This document shows positions 48,886 to 59,786 of a DNA stretch of 64,000 nucleotides, piece by piece (position 1 is the first letter of the stretch; the number at the start of each line of letters is the position of its first letter). The notes under the pieces are model-generated. The model did no database searches and was not told where the DNA came from. It was given only the letters and a program-made list of their open reading frames with translations. The stretch lies in the NCBI RefSeq assembly GCF_003286085.1, contig NW_020825288.1, positions 7,254,001 through 7,318,000 on the forward strand. The letters run 5' to 3'. A program made the translations under genes and the position numbers. The DNA is from Drosophila persimilis (lineage: Eukaryota > Arthropoda > Insecta > Diptera > Drosophilidae).

Positions 48886-51800
48886 AGAAAGAAATTGGTT
48901 CCATGTTGGCCCACAAAAATCCGTTTAGCACGCCCCGAAAACTAAGTCAAGGCCTGTCTTTTTCTTTTTTTGGGTGGCATTTTTGGGTGAATCTATTAAA
49001 TCGTTTTTCGGCTGCCGCGACTATAAGTTTTTGTTTGTGGCTTGCATAAATTTTCACATCACGTTCCAGCCACAAAAAAAAAACACACACACAAAAAAAT
49101 TGTTTCTCTCGTGTGTGGCGTGTGGAAAACCACAAAATGTAAAGCATCCAAATATTTGTGGGCTTAAAATAGGAATATGTATATCAAAACCAAAGGTCAG
49201 GCCCAGTCCAGTCCCAGTCGAAGATGGAAAATACATATAACGGTTGATGCAATCTCAAAAACTATATAAAAAAAAAAATAATAAACAACTAAAAGCGAAT
49301 CTGGAATGCCATTTGAAATTTAAAAAAAAACCCCCCAACCAAAAATGATTCTGTGATGATCATTGAAATGATTTCAAATAAAAACTCAACCCAAAACCGA
49401 ATCTGGAATGCCCTTTAAAATGATTAAAAATACAGAAAATACTCCGCTAGAGTATACTCTATAATAATACTCCAAAGAGTATTTTCTCTGCGCAGGCTTT
49501 TCGATCACTTTTTCTTTAATTTTTACAGAGATTTTACCACAGCTAGATCCATCATCTAATCGACATGTTTCTACGCCAAACAGCTGTTCATTTTCAGTCT
49601 ATTAAAGAGAACACCTTTCCCCCATGATGGTCCCAAAATCCAAACCGTTAACTGCCACAAGCCGCAAGGCAATAAACCGCTGCTGCTGCTGCTGCGCCGT
49701 CGCCTACGCGTGCCCCTTGGATGGCGAGTACATTCCACGCATCCATTAAATGCACATAAATCTTTGTTATGATATTTCCGATTTCTTCAGGGCAGAAGAG
49801 TAGAATCCAGATGAGTTCAGGAAATCACGGAAGAAGAACACAAAAAAACGTTAATGAAAAGGAAAGTTGGCCCCACTTCATGATCTCGAGACGTTACAAA
49901 TTTCTATAAACAAAGCGTAGAGAGTGTTGAAGAGTCTCTTTGGGGCAGAAACAAAAGCAAAGTAAAGTAAAATTATCAAAGAACAACACACACAAAGAAA
50001 TAACGAAAGAAAGAAGCAAGAAAATGGGACATGGCACACTCTCGGAACGTAACAAAAAAGAAAAGAAAAGAAAAAAAAAGACAAACCAAAAGCCAAATGA
50101 AATTCATGTCATAAATTCTTGTACGCCTATCTGTAAGATACAATGCGATACGGAGACGCCCACGAAGAGCAGCAGCGGCAGCAGAAAAATTACCAACTCA
50201 TTCCGATCTGGGCCCTGGGTCTATGGAAATGTGATTGAGGAGGCTGCATTCCAAGGGGAAACCAAACGAAATGGAAGGCAAAGAAACAAATGTATGTATA
50301 TTTATGGCATGGAATGGAACACAAAAGTTTCACTTTCTTTCAGTGTAAAGAACCCTCTACATTCCATCGATTACTGCGCCATTTGGGCATTGACTAATCG
50401 GCTAAAGATTTTACTCTCACGTGCCGCCTATCGCCCACCGCCCATCGCCCACCGCCCATCGCCCATTGCTTTGCGGTCTCTAAACCTTACTGAAAATAGT
50501 CGCTAAACTAAACTAAAATAAAATAAAACAATTGCCTAGCCTAAATGAACTTTAAACAATCAAAGGCGCAAACTAAAGAAGAAAGAACATTTGAAATAAA
50601 TTTAGTAAAGCCTAGCGACTAGGGGAGTGCCCATTAGTAAAAGGAGATACAAAAAACTATAAAAAAAAGGGTTTTTTGTAATACAAAGAAGACAAGTAAT
50701 TCTATATTTATCCAAAAACCTATATTTATTTTTTGGATTTGTGCCTTAACCATCTTCAAAGTAGATTTCCAGCAGCTTAAAACAAGGAAAAGTTAGGCTT
50801 AGACTGCCTTTTAATACTCCTTTAAGTGGTATATACCAAAAGCACAACCTTTTCCTTGTCATACCCCTTGCACTCGACGAATGCCCAGGGTATGCCTGAA
50901 GAAATAAATTGCAGTTTATTTTGAGCTTCAAGTGCAAGTCCCATGTCCCATACGAAGATCGAACAAAACAAAACACTTGATGAATGCAGTTGGACATGCA
51001 GAAGGCGCCAAAGAAGGTGCAAAAAAAAATAAAAAGCCAACACGAACAAAGAGAAAATAGAGAAATGAGAACAAATGGCGCATTTGCGGGTGAGTGTGTC
51101 TATTTTTTGTTGTTCCTTCTGGTTAATTCTTTTACGTACAACACAAATGAAAACAAATTAGCTTAGGTTGCATTTACAGCCGGCTGGAGAGCAGAGGGTG
51201 ATTGCTGTTAATTTTATAAACACCACACACAAAAAAAAGACAAAAAAAAGCCCTCAACCTTAGCCATTCACCCCTCTTCTGTGCAGCCTGCACCATTGCT
51301 CTCCCCCTCCGTGGCCAACAGCCACAAAAATGCAGTTGGTCACACCACCGGACGGACAAAAAGACAACAACAAGCGGCAGCAACAACCACCAAACCGGCA
51401 CAATCCCAATCAGGCAGGCAGCTGCAGTCGGGCAACGGGAAACCCAAGTGGAAGATGGAAAGATGGAATATAGGGAGAGAATCGGGAATGGATCCATGGA
51501 TCCGTGGATCCACTATAACGAGCGAAACATCTGTCGCAGCATTTGCATTTTACGTGGAAAAACAGTCTTTCCGCTGAATCAAACAGAGAGCGGGAGAGCG
51601 AGAGAGAGAGAGAAGCAGCAAAACGGTAGCGCGAATGGCATTGGAAAACACAAACCTAGGAAAACATCTTCATCATTGGAGAGTGTGTGTGTGTGTTGTG
51701 TGTGGTGTGCTGCTTGCAAATGTGTTTGTGTTATTTTTACATTTCCGCTTCATACATACAAATATTTATGTTGCGCACAGCCCTGCCAACCTTCCTCATT

Positions 51801-53074
51801 AAACATTCCGATCGCACGCACACACGCACACAGAAAGAGGAAGGAAGACAATCCCAAGCCCTCCCCATCCGGAGCCACGGCTGGGCAGAGGGCAGAGGGT
51901 TAGAGATGTGCAAGATGGAATGCATCACGAGTTGACACATGCCTGTATCGATGGGGCCACAACAGGTTTCAAATGCAACACCTTTAATACGTTTTGTGGA
52001 TTACAGCGAAACCACAATACAGCCGGAAGAAAATTTAACAAGATGGGAATATTTGAGAGACTTTATGCCCTTCGAGCAGGACTTTCGTTTCGCTTTGTTT
52101 TTTGCTTATTTTCTTGAAGCCAATTGTTCGCTGTGTTTACTTGTTGGCTGTTCGACAGACTAAACAGCTGCTCTGCAAATAATTAAAACTAAAATTGGGT
52201 CATTCTTAGCGAATCAAAATCCCATTCATGAAAACCATTCATGTATTTTATTTACTATTCGATGTACTTCAATTTAAACCTTATTTTTCGAAATTGTTGC
52301 ATTTTTGGGAGCCACTGTCGCAGGGTCGCAGGCCAGGCCCCCATCTCTAGACGCAGTCTGCTGCTTCCGCTGCTGTAACGAGCGCAGCAGCAGCAGAGCA
52401 GTGGAGACGCAGAGAAAGAGCGCAGACAACCCACACAAGCGCACGCATAGAAAATTGTTGTACAACAGAATTTCGGGACAGAGCAGACAGAGTGGGAGGG
52501 GAAATATCAGAGAAGCTGATATTTACCTAAATTTGTAGTTTATAATTTACCAGTATTGATGGTTTTTATGCTGCTGCTGCTGCTGCAGATGCTTTCGTTG
52601 TTCTTATTGCCGATGTGCTGCTATAATCCAATTAGGTGTGTATGTGTGCTGCAATTGCAGTTATTTCCACACCGACACGCACACAGAGAACCGAAGATGC
52701 ACTAATAACTAAATACCAAAAAATCTTGTCACCAACAAAACGGATCTCAAGTTTTGTTTAAAAATAAAATTTCACCAACAACTTTGTTGTGGCTCGGTCT
52801 TGTTTACAGCAGTGGACTCGGGCTCGGCGCTATGCTGCTGCATTCGCTTGGGTATTTTTTTTGTTTTGATTAGACGCGACGATGCTGCCGTTCAACATTC
52901 CACCGACACTTTAAGGGTATTACCTTTCACTTGCACTACAGCTGGCTATACATCAATATTTAGGCTAGCGGAAAGGACATGTTTGTTGCACTCGCGTAAA
53001 AATCGCGTACATAAATTATAAAAATAAAACTTGCACGACGCGCACACACGTCCGAATTTGTTTGTCCCCGAAAT

Positions 53075-53164
53075 CAGTGTGACCGAACTCTTGAGCAGTG
53101 TGACCGAGGATTGATCGACAAAATATACCTCAAAAGTATATACCGTCTCACTTGAAAAATATAC
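53075..53164 (-). promoter_or_regulatory. cdi: Probable cdi core promoter: two motif 1 sites plus motif 6 sites
   Basis: Two exact copies of Ohler motif 1 (YGGTCACACTR, bound by M1BP) are read on the minus strand at 53075-53085 and 53096-53106. Upstream of them GTATATTT (motif 6 core) occurs on the minus strand at 53121-53128 and 53157-53164, with a GTATATAC between. Motif 1 with motif 6 is a known TATA-less Drosophila promoter class. The orientation and position fit a cdi first exon near 53.0 kb; the exact start site is not determined. Confidence 0.6.
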
Positions 53165-53250
53165 CATGAATATACCGATGAAAAATCGAACTTAGCCCGC
53201 TTAAGCCCCCTCTATTTAAACAGTGAACAACTTATGATATTCGGTTGAAT

Positions 53251-55143
53251 CACTAACCATACAGCATATAGATGTGCCAGTTCATACAACGAAAGTGTCA
53301 CACACCGACTTGCGCTATCCGTACCCCAGAGTGACGTCATCATGAGAGAGAGAGCGCAGAGAGAACATCTTTGCATGTGTCAGTACACACGCAATATGTT
53401 TCGACAAAAAGTATGTGATTGTATGTTTTTTCAGATTTTTTGAACTCTCTCAGGTCTGATCTGTTTTGCCACCAGCATGTTTTAGTGTATGGGTGCACAT
53501 GCATTCTCACGTACTTTGCGTGTGTGTGTTTACTATTGCTGGCCGCTAGAACTGAAATTTGAGTTTGGTTCTTGTTTCGGGTCTTTTGATGGACTGACCT
53601 ACCGCCACAAAATAAATGAAGAATGGGCAGGGGGTGGGGGTATGGTACACTAGGGCGCGGGAAACAAAATAAAAGCTGTTATTTGTTTGATTTATACCAC
53701 AAAATATAAAATATTACAATAATATAATTGCACATTTATTTCCTTATCTTAAGCAGGTTGATTATAAATTATGCAAACGCCGTCGGTTCTCGACGTTTTG
53801 TTTATATCAAAGACTATACAATACCAAAGACTATACAATACCAAGATGTTGCATGAGCGACCAAAAAGCTGTTCTATGGCGGGTCCTAACATTAGAACCC
53901 AAAAGGCACGAGGGAGCGCGCGGGGTTTCAATTCCCTTTTCGCCTGTACTTCGTCTCTACCGCGACCCCGCTGCCCATCGGTTTCGTCTGTTCGGCAATT
54001 CTGGACTCTCGAGCCTCAGCACCGTCGAAGCGGTGGTCGCGGATCGCCGATGTCTTTGGAGCGGCACAGTGGGAAAATTCGATTGGAAAATTCTCTATTA
54101 GAATTTATCTAAAGAACTCATACAATTTTTTTACTATTTCGGCTGAGTCCCACTGTGCCGCGCCAAAGACATCAGCGACCACGCTGCCCTACGGTTTCAG
54201 CACGCAGACAATTCATATTTTGTTTTTGTATTCTTTCTCTCGAGACACACCGACTCGACGCTGACCGGGCAGCAGTAATTTTGAAAACCCTCATGCAATA
54301 TACGAATGTAATAAACTTTAATATTTATGTGCATATGTATGTACATAAGATATTTTATAATTGAATTAGAAAATTTATGGGTATTGTCCATGAGAGTATT
54401 CAAGGTGCGACCGGCATCTAAATTTGTACTTTGCAGATTCCCGTCGGAAAGCGCGCGATTGACAATTGATTTGAAATATATGTAAAACCAATTCCATTTA
54501 TATTTATGCATATTTATTTAAGTATATATATATATTTTCTTATATTGTATATTTAGATACATCATTATTTTAGTTATAATAAACAAAAACGTCGAGAACC
54601 GACGGCGTTTGCATAATTTGTATAATTTATAATCAACCTGCTTAAGATAAGGAAATAAATGTGCAATTATATTATTGTAATATTTTATATTTTGTGGTAT
54701 AAATCAAACAAATAACAGCTTTTATTTTGTTTCCCGCGCCCTAGTGTACCATACCCCCACCCCCTGCCCATTCTTCATTTATTTTGTGGCGGTAGGTCAG
54801 TCCATCAAAAGACCCGAAACAAGAACCAAACTCAAATTTCAGTTCTAGCGGCCAGCAATAGTAAACACACACACGCAAAGTACGTGAGAATGCATGTGCA
54901 CCCATACACTAAAACATGCTGGTGGCAAAACAGATCAGACCTGAGAGAGTTCAAAAAATCTGAAAAAACATACAATCACATACTTTTTGTCGAAACATAT
55001 TGCGTGTGTACTAACACATGCAAAGATGTTCTCTCTGCGCTCTCTCTCTCATGATGACGTCACTCTGGGGTACGGATAGCGCAAGCCGGTGTGTGACACT
55101 TTCGTTGTATGAACTGGCACATCTATATACTGTATGGTTAGTG
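53251..55143. mobile_element. Foldback-type DNA transposon with long terminal inverted repeats (Galileo-like)
   Basis: The left arm (about 53251-53805) and right arm (about 54579-55143) are inverted copies with only a few substitutions and one extra 10-bp step. The element begins CACTAACCATACAG and ends with the inverse. It is flanked by a perfect 7-bp direct duplication, GTTGAAT, at 53244-53250 and 55144-55150. Long inverted repeats and 7-bp duplications are known features of Galileo, a P-superfamily foldback element found in several Drosophila; membership here is inferred from structure only. The spacer of about 770 bp codes for no recognisable transposase, so this copy is non-autonomous. 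Confidence 0.8.
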
Positions 55144-55150
55144 GTTGAAT

Positions 55151-55684
55151 GCTACTAGCTAGCTAGGACCTCAGCCCTGAACACATCATTTGATCCGATT
55201 GATTAATCATTTTTCTACATGATAGCGTAGTGCACGCGAAATGCGCTGCGCGTTCGGGTATTGGCTTGCATCACAGTTGTAAAGCATTCTGTGTGTTTGG
55301 AAGGGACATGGTCACATTTTTGATTCTGACGCGGTAGGGCTTTAAGGAGCTGACCGTTGGCTTCAAAATCCAATAGAATCGGCTCTTAGTCCTACAGTCT
55401 CAATTATCCCGTTTGCAACTGCTGAATTAGTCTCCTAAGCGCAAAACGGTAACTCCGCGGGATCTGCAAATGCCAACTGTCCCTCAGACAACAGTTGATT
55501 TCGTTTGCCACTCCAAGGGCAAGAACAGCTGCTGGTGATGCAAATTCCAATTTATCACCTCGAATAGCATGCAGCCTGTAGCGTCGCATTGCCGCATAAA
55601 TGAGTCAATAAATGCTGATAATTATAGCTCAAAAATAACAAATGGTTCTCGGCTAAACAGATTTTATTTTACCGAAACTAGACC
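55151..55684. other. Spacer between transposon and DUF1091 array; unrecognised open frame
   Basis: A minus-strand open frame of about 60 codons at 55404-55589 reads LEFASPAAVLALGVANEI in its middle. I do not recognise a family, and no splice partners are evident. It may be a decayed gene or element fragment. Nothing else stands out. Confidence 0.35.
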
Positions 55685-55843
55685 CCAATTTCGGTTGCTA
55701 TTTCCCTTTCGTTTCATACAGCGTTCAGTCAAATATCACGGATTAGCCCATACATATATTTGATAAATCGGTACAATACATTTTCTACTGTTGTTTTCAT
55801 GGATCTTCAGGATTCTACTGAATCTGTATTCAGTTGATTCCCA

Positions 55844-56499
55844 CTAATTTCTCTTCATTAAATCCTCCACGAATGTAAAACTAACGTTCGTATCAGCCAG
55901 TGGTTTCTTATCGAAGTACCACTGAAGCGCCAATAAATAATCCCCTGTTGGAAAGGGAAGACGCAGTAGCTCAGGTCTTAGATAAAAGTCCTTGACAATC
56001 TGTGGACCCTGCAATATAAATTTCAGATATACAAGTGGTTAGACATAGACGTATCATCTTACCACGTAGGGGCATGAGTGGTTTAAGTTACTAAAATCTT
56101 TGAAGAGCCCATAGATTATATTAGCAATAGGATGATTCGGCTTTCTCAAATACTGACAGACATCAAAGTAATTATCGACGAGCCAAGGCTTATAGCCGTT
56201 GGCCCTTTTGAAAATTCTGACATGAACTGATGCATTGTTGACCGGATGTAGTACCGTACTATTCATATTGAGGAGCACTTTGTTGCGACTGACGGCCTTC
56301 AGACGATAGTTGTGAAACACGAACCAGGATTGGTTGTAACTCTCGCAGACGAAGTTTGTAAACTTGAAGACGACGGCATCCTGAAAACTTGGTTCACTAT
56401 TGTCCACTTGACTAGTATTATCCATATATTTACGTTAATTTTGATGTGGAATGTTAGGAATAATCCGAGAACCGCACAGATCATCAGCTGGCAACGCAT
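55844..56499 (-). CDS. DUF1091 (CheB-like) secreted protein, tandem copy 1
   Basis: Three exons, 56434-56499, 56063-56380 and 55844-56008, have introns of 53 and 54 nt with GT-AG ends, giving 182 residues. Residues 1-22 form a signal peptide (MRCQLMIC start, GLFLTF core). Exon 2 carries the DUF1091 signature: FKFTNFVCESYN, FHNYRLKAVSRNKVLLN, ANGYKPW, FDVCQYL and NHSCPYV, with cysteines at about 34, 97 and 125. Exon 3 has LRLPFPTGDYLLALQWYFDKK and ends VEDLMKRN. Potential N-glycosylation sites include residues 62 and 71. The family includes CheB chemosensory-linked proteins and is related to MD-2/GM2-activator lipid-binding folds; function here is unknown. Confidence 0.85.
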
Positions 56500-57614
56500 T
56501 GTTCCTGCTCTTGAGGGCACAATAACATTTGAATGACACGAACGTGTTATTTTATGCTGTGTTATTTTATGCATGGTAGAGTTAAATTGCTTAAATTACT
56601 CTAAACGCTGATTGAACACTAATAAACTGTAGTTATAAAGATAGCACATCTTCTTCTTCTAAATCACATGTGTGTCGTTCTTCTCTTCAATTCTGACTAG
56701 CTGTCAGAATGACCAGGGTTGCCATCCTTCCCCTTTTACACACTTGATATACTGGGCTCTTCGCTCTCACACCACGCTTTCTGCAGGAGCTCAATAGCAT
56801 AGATGAGGAGAATACACCAGATCCTCTCTTGTTCCATTTAAAATTTTTTTAGTTCTTAGGCCCCGCTTTTTTGTCCGATTAGATCTGGAAAGCCCCCTTG
56901 GTTTACCAAAGATGGTGGATGATCTTGGTGTTCTATAAGACGGCAAGCTAAAGTTTTCTGAAAACATTTCTACCATGGTAAATAAGACCATGGGCTTGGG
57001 TTTATAAAGAGGTGTTCAAAGGACTTGACGACAAAGACTCTCTATATCTCGCTAGTTTGTGCGATTTTAGAATTCGGCTCCTGTGTATGGTTCCCTCAGT
57101 ACAAAGTACACCACGACTCTTCTTCTCTTCCTCTCATTAAGATACTAATCCTCACACACCTTTCTAGTAATTTCTAGTAATTGTAGTCGTATTGGTATTT
57201 GTATTTTGAGTGCATGCTTAGTTTCTTAGTAAGTGTACTGCCAATTTTCCTCGAATATTAGTCATTCCTGCATGTACGCGTTTGGTTCGGCTACGCACCG
57301 CGCGTGGGTGGGAGGAGGGCTGCGTTTTGCCTGGGATCCGCGCGTAACAGCCCGCTGCTGGTGTCACACGGGCCACTTGACGGTGCAGTAATTGCATCGC
57401 CACTTGTAAGATGCAGTCATTGCATATATGTATATACATATGTGTGGACATCTATACGAAACTGATATACCACTATACTATTCGAGTACCCTATATCAAA
57501 ATATATATTTTGCCGCATGAATAAATGCCACAACTCAGTTGGCTTAAATTACTTCCGGAGAAAATTGTATGTATTATAGAGAATACTTTTTATCGCGCCG
57601 TAATAGTTCCAATC

Positions 57615-57692
57615 TCAAATATAGAGGTTGTAGCTGAAGTTGGATGCCAGGAACAATCCGAAAAGAACACAGACGCTCAGCGTGGACCGCAT
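57615..57692 (-). pseudogene. Orphan DUF1091-type first exon (signal peptide remnant), unit 1
   Basis: A 25-codon frame starts MRSTLSVCVLFGLFLASNFS, a signal peptide with the same layout as the DUF1091 first exon here (MR....C...GLFL). It ends in TGA instead of a splice donor, and no DUF1091 exon 2 follows on this strand. It is probably the remains of a different family member cut by the duplication. Confidence 0.6.
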
Positions 57693-57888
57693 CCGAAAGG
57701 TTTACGTTGCATCCTAACCGTTTCCCTATTCAATTTCCGTTGCTATTTCCCTTTCGTTTCATACACCGATCAGTCAAATATCACGGATTAGCCCATACAT
57801 ATATTTGATAAATCGGTACAATACATTTTCTACTGTTGTTTTCATGGATCTTCAGGATTCTACTGAATCTGTATTCAGTTGATTCCCA

Positions 57889-58544
57889 CTAATTTCTCTT
57901 CATTAAATCCTCCACGAATGTAAAACTAACGTTCGTATCAGCCTGTGGTCTCTTATCGAAGTACCACTGAAGCGCCAATAAATAATCCCCTGTTGGAAAG
58001 GGAAGACGCAGTAGCTCAGGTCTTAGATAAAAGTCCTTGATAATCTGTGGACCCTGCAATATAAATTTCAGATGTACAAGTGGTAAGACATAGACGCATA
58101 ATCTTACCACGTAGGGGCATGAGTGGTTTAAGTTACTAAAATCTTTGAAGAGCCCATAGATTATATTACCAATAGGATGATTCCGCTTTCTCAAATACTG
58201 ACAGACATCAAAGTAATTATCGACGACCCAAGGCTTATAGCCGTTGGCCCTTTTGAAAATTCTGACATGAACTGATGAATTGTTGACCGGATGAAGTACC
58301 GTCCCATTAATATTGAGGAGCACTTTGTTTCGACTGACGGCCTTCAGACGATAGTTGTGGAACACGAACCAGGATTGGTTGTAACTCTCGCAGACGAGGT
58401 TTGTAAACTTGAAGACGACGGCATCCTGAAAACTTGGTTCAATATTGTCCACTTTACTAGTATTATCCATATATTTACGTTAATTTTGATGTGGAAAGTT
58501 AGGAATAATCCGAGAACCGCACAGATCATCAGCTGGCAACGCAT
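57889..58544 (-). CDS. DUF1091 (CheB-like) secreted protein, tandem copy 2
   Basis: Exons are 58479-58544, 58108-58425 and 57889-58053, giving 182 residues with introns of 53 and 54 nt. The signal peptide and domain layout equal copy 1. Differences include FTNLVCESYN, NINGT, WVVDNYFDVCQ and KRNHPIGN in exon 2 and RPQAD in place of the KP-type sequence in exon 3. All splice sites and the frame are intact. The in-frame ATG at 58470 lies in intron 1 and is not the start: only the ATG at 58544 supplies a signal peptide. Confidence 0.86.
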
Positions 58545-59670
58545 TGTTCCTGCTCTTGAGGGCACAATAACATTTGAATGACACGAACGTGTTCTTTTAT
58601 GCTGTGTTCATTTATGCATGGTAGAGTTAAATTGCTTAAATTACTCTAAACGCTGATTGAACACTAATAACCTATAGTTATAAAGATATCCGATCTTCTG
58701 CACATCTTCTTCTTCTAAATCACATGTGTGTCGTTCTTCTCTTCAATTCTGACTAGCTGTCAGAAAGACCAGGGTTGCCATCCTTCCCCTTTTACGCACT
58801 TGATATACTGGGCTCTTCGCTCTCACACCACGCTTTCTGCAGGAGCTCAATAGCATAGATGAGGAGAATACACCAGATCCTCTCTTGTTTCATTGTAAAT
58901 TTTTTTAGTTCTTAGGCCCCGCTTTTTTGTCCGATTAGATCTGGAAAGCCCCCTTGGTTTACCAAAGATGGTGGATGATCTTGGTGTTCTATAAGACGGC
59001 AAGCTAAAGTTTTCTGAAAACATTTCTACCATGGTAAATAAGACCATGGGCTTGGGTTTATAAAGAGGTGTTCAAAGGACTTGACGACAAAGACTCTCTA
59101 TATCTCGCTAGTTTGTGCGATTTTAGAATTCGGCTCCTGTGTATGGTTCCCTCAGTACAAAGTACACCACGACTCTTCTTCTCTTCCTCTCATTAAGATA
59201 CTAATCCTCACACACCTTTCTAGTAATTTCTAGTAATTGTAGTCGTATTGGTATTTGTATTTTGAGTGCATGCTTAGTTTCTTAGTAAGTGTACTGCTAA
59301 TTTTCCTCGAATATTAGTCTTTCCTGCATGTACGCGTTTGGTTCGGCTACGCACCGCGCGTGGGTGGGAGGAGGGCTGCGTTTTGCCTGGGATCCGCGCG
59401 TAACAGCCCGCTGCTGGTGTCACACGGGCCACTTGACGGTGCAGTAATTGCATCGCCACTTGTAAGATGCAGTCATTGCATATATGTATATACATATGTG
59501 TGGACATCTATACGAAACTGATATACCACTATACTATTCGAGTACCCTATATCAAAATATATATTTTGCCGCATGAATAAATGCCACAACTCAGTTGGCT
59601 TAAATTACTTCCGGAGAAAATTGTATGTATTATAGAGAATACTTTTTATCGCGCCGTAATAGTTCCAATC

Positions 59671-59748
59671 TCAAATATAGAGGTTGTAGCTGAAGTTGGA
59701 TGCCAGGAACAATCCGAAAAGAACACAGACGCTCAGCGTGGACCGCAT
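59671..59748 (-). pseudogene. Orphan DUF1091-type first exon, unit 2
   Basis: Identical in sequence and context to the remnant at 57615, exactly 2,056 bp away. It confirms that the remnant predates the tandem duplication. Confidence 0.6.
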
Positions 59749-59786
59749 CCGAAAGGTTTACGTTGCATCCTAACCGTTTCCCTATT

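Larger units (their letters stand above)
45888..52921 (-). other. cdi 5' intron (inferred extent)
   Basis: The downstream end is fixed by the acceptor at 45888. The upstream end is inferred; a possible donor (GAAAG|GTAATA) lies at about 52922 on the minus strand, after the motif-1 promoter. The interval holds diverged 200-220-bp tandem repeats (46.1-47.1 kb), G-rich tracts, GA tracts and a 29-bp minisatellite. No coding exon is apparent. Confidence 0.45.
55685..57730. repeat. Tandem duplication unit 1 of the DUF1091 array
   Basis: The unit begins near the word TTGCTATTTCCCTTTCGTTTCATAC (seen at its start and again at about 57.74 and 59.79 kb). It has the same content as unit 2 but lacks about 11 bp upstream of the gene, near 56650. 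Confidence 0.85.
57731..59786. repeat. Tandem duplication unit 2 of the DUF1091 array, 2,056 bp
   Basis: Matching points in units 2 and 3 are exactly 2,056 bp apart (gene ends 57889/59945, starts 58544/60600). The non-coding part matches unit 1 with only about seven differences in roughly 1.1 kb, so the duplication is recent or homogenised. Confidence 0.9.

Noticed and set aside
51488..51513. GGATCCATGGATCCGTGGATCC palindromic stretch
   Set aside because: Three GGATCC words in a row are curious but short; this is best explained as a local tandem slip.
56791..56991. Minus-strand frame of 66 codons repeated at 58847-59047
   Set aside because: It resembles no protein I recognise, lacks a signal peptide and is preserved only because the whole unit was duplicated.
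57525..57791. 88-codon plus-strand open frame, identical in both duplication units (also 59581-59847)
   Set aside because: Identity simply reflects the recent duplication. It lies opposite the orphan DUF1091 first exon and matches no family I know.
58344..58565. Unspliced minus-strand frame that starts upstream of the DUF1091 signal peptide
   Set aside because: Past the signal peptide it runs through intron 1 and then exon 2 in the wrong frame. Splicing at GTAAAT / TTTTCAG restores the DUF1091 frame.
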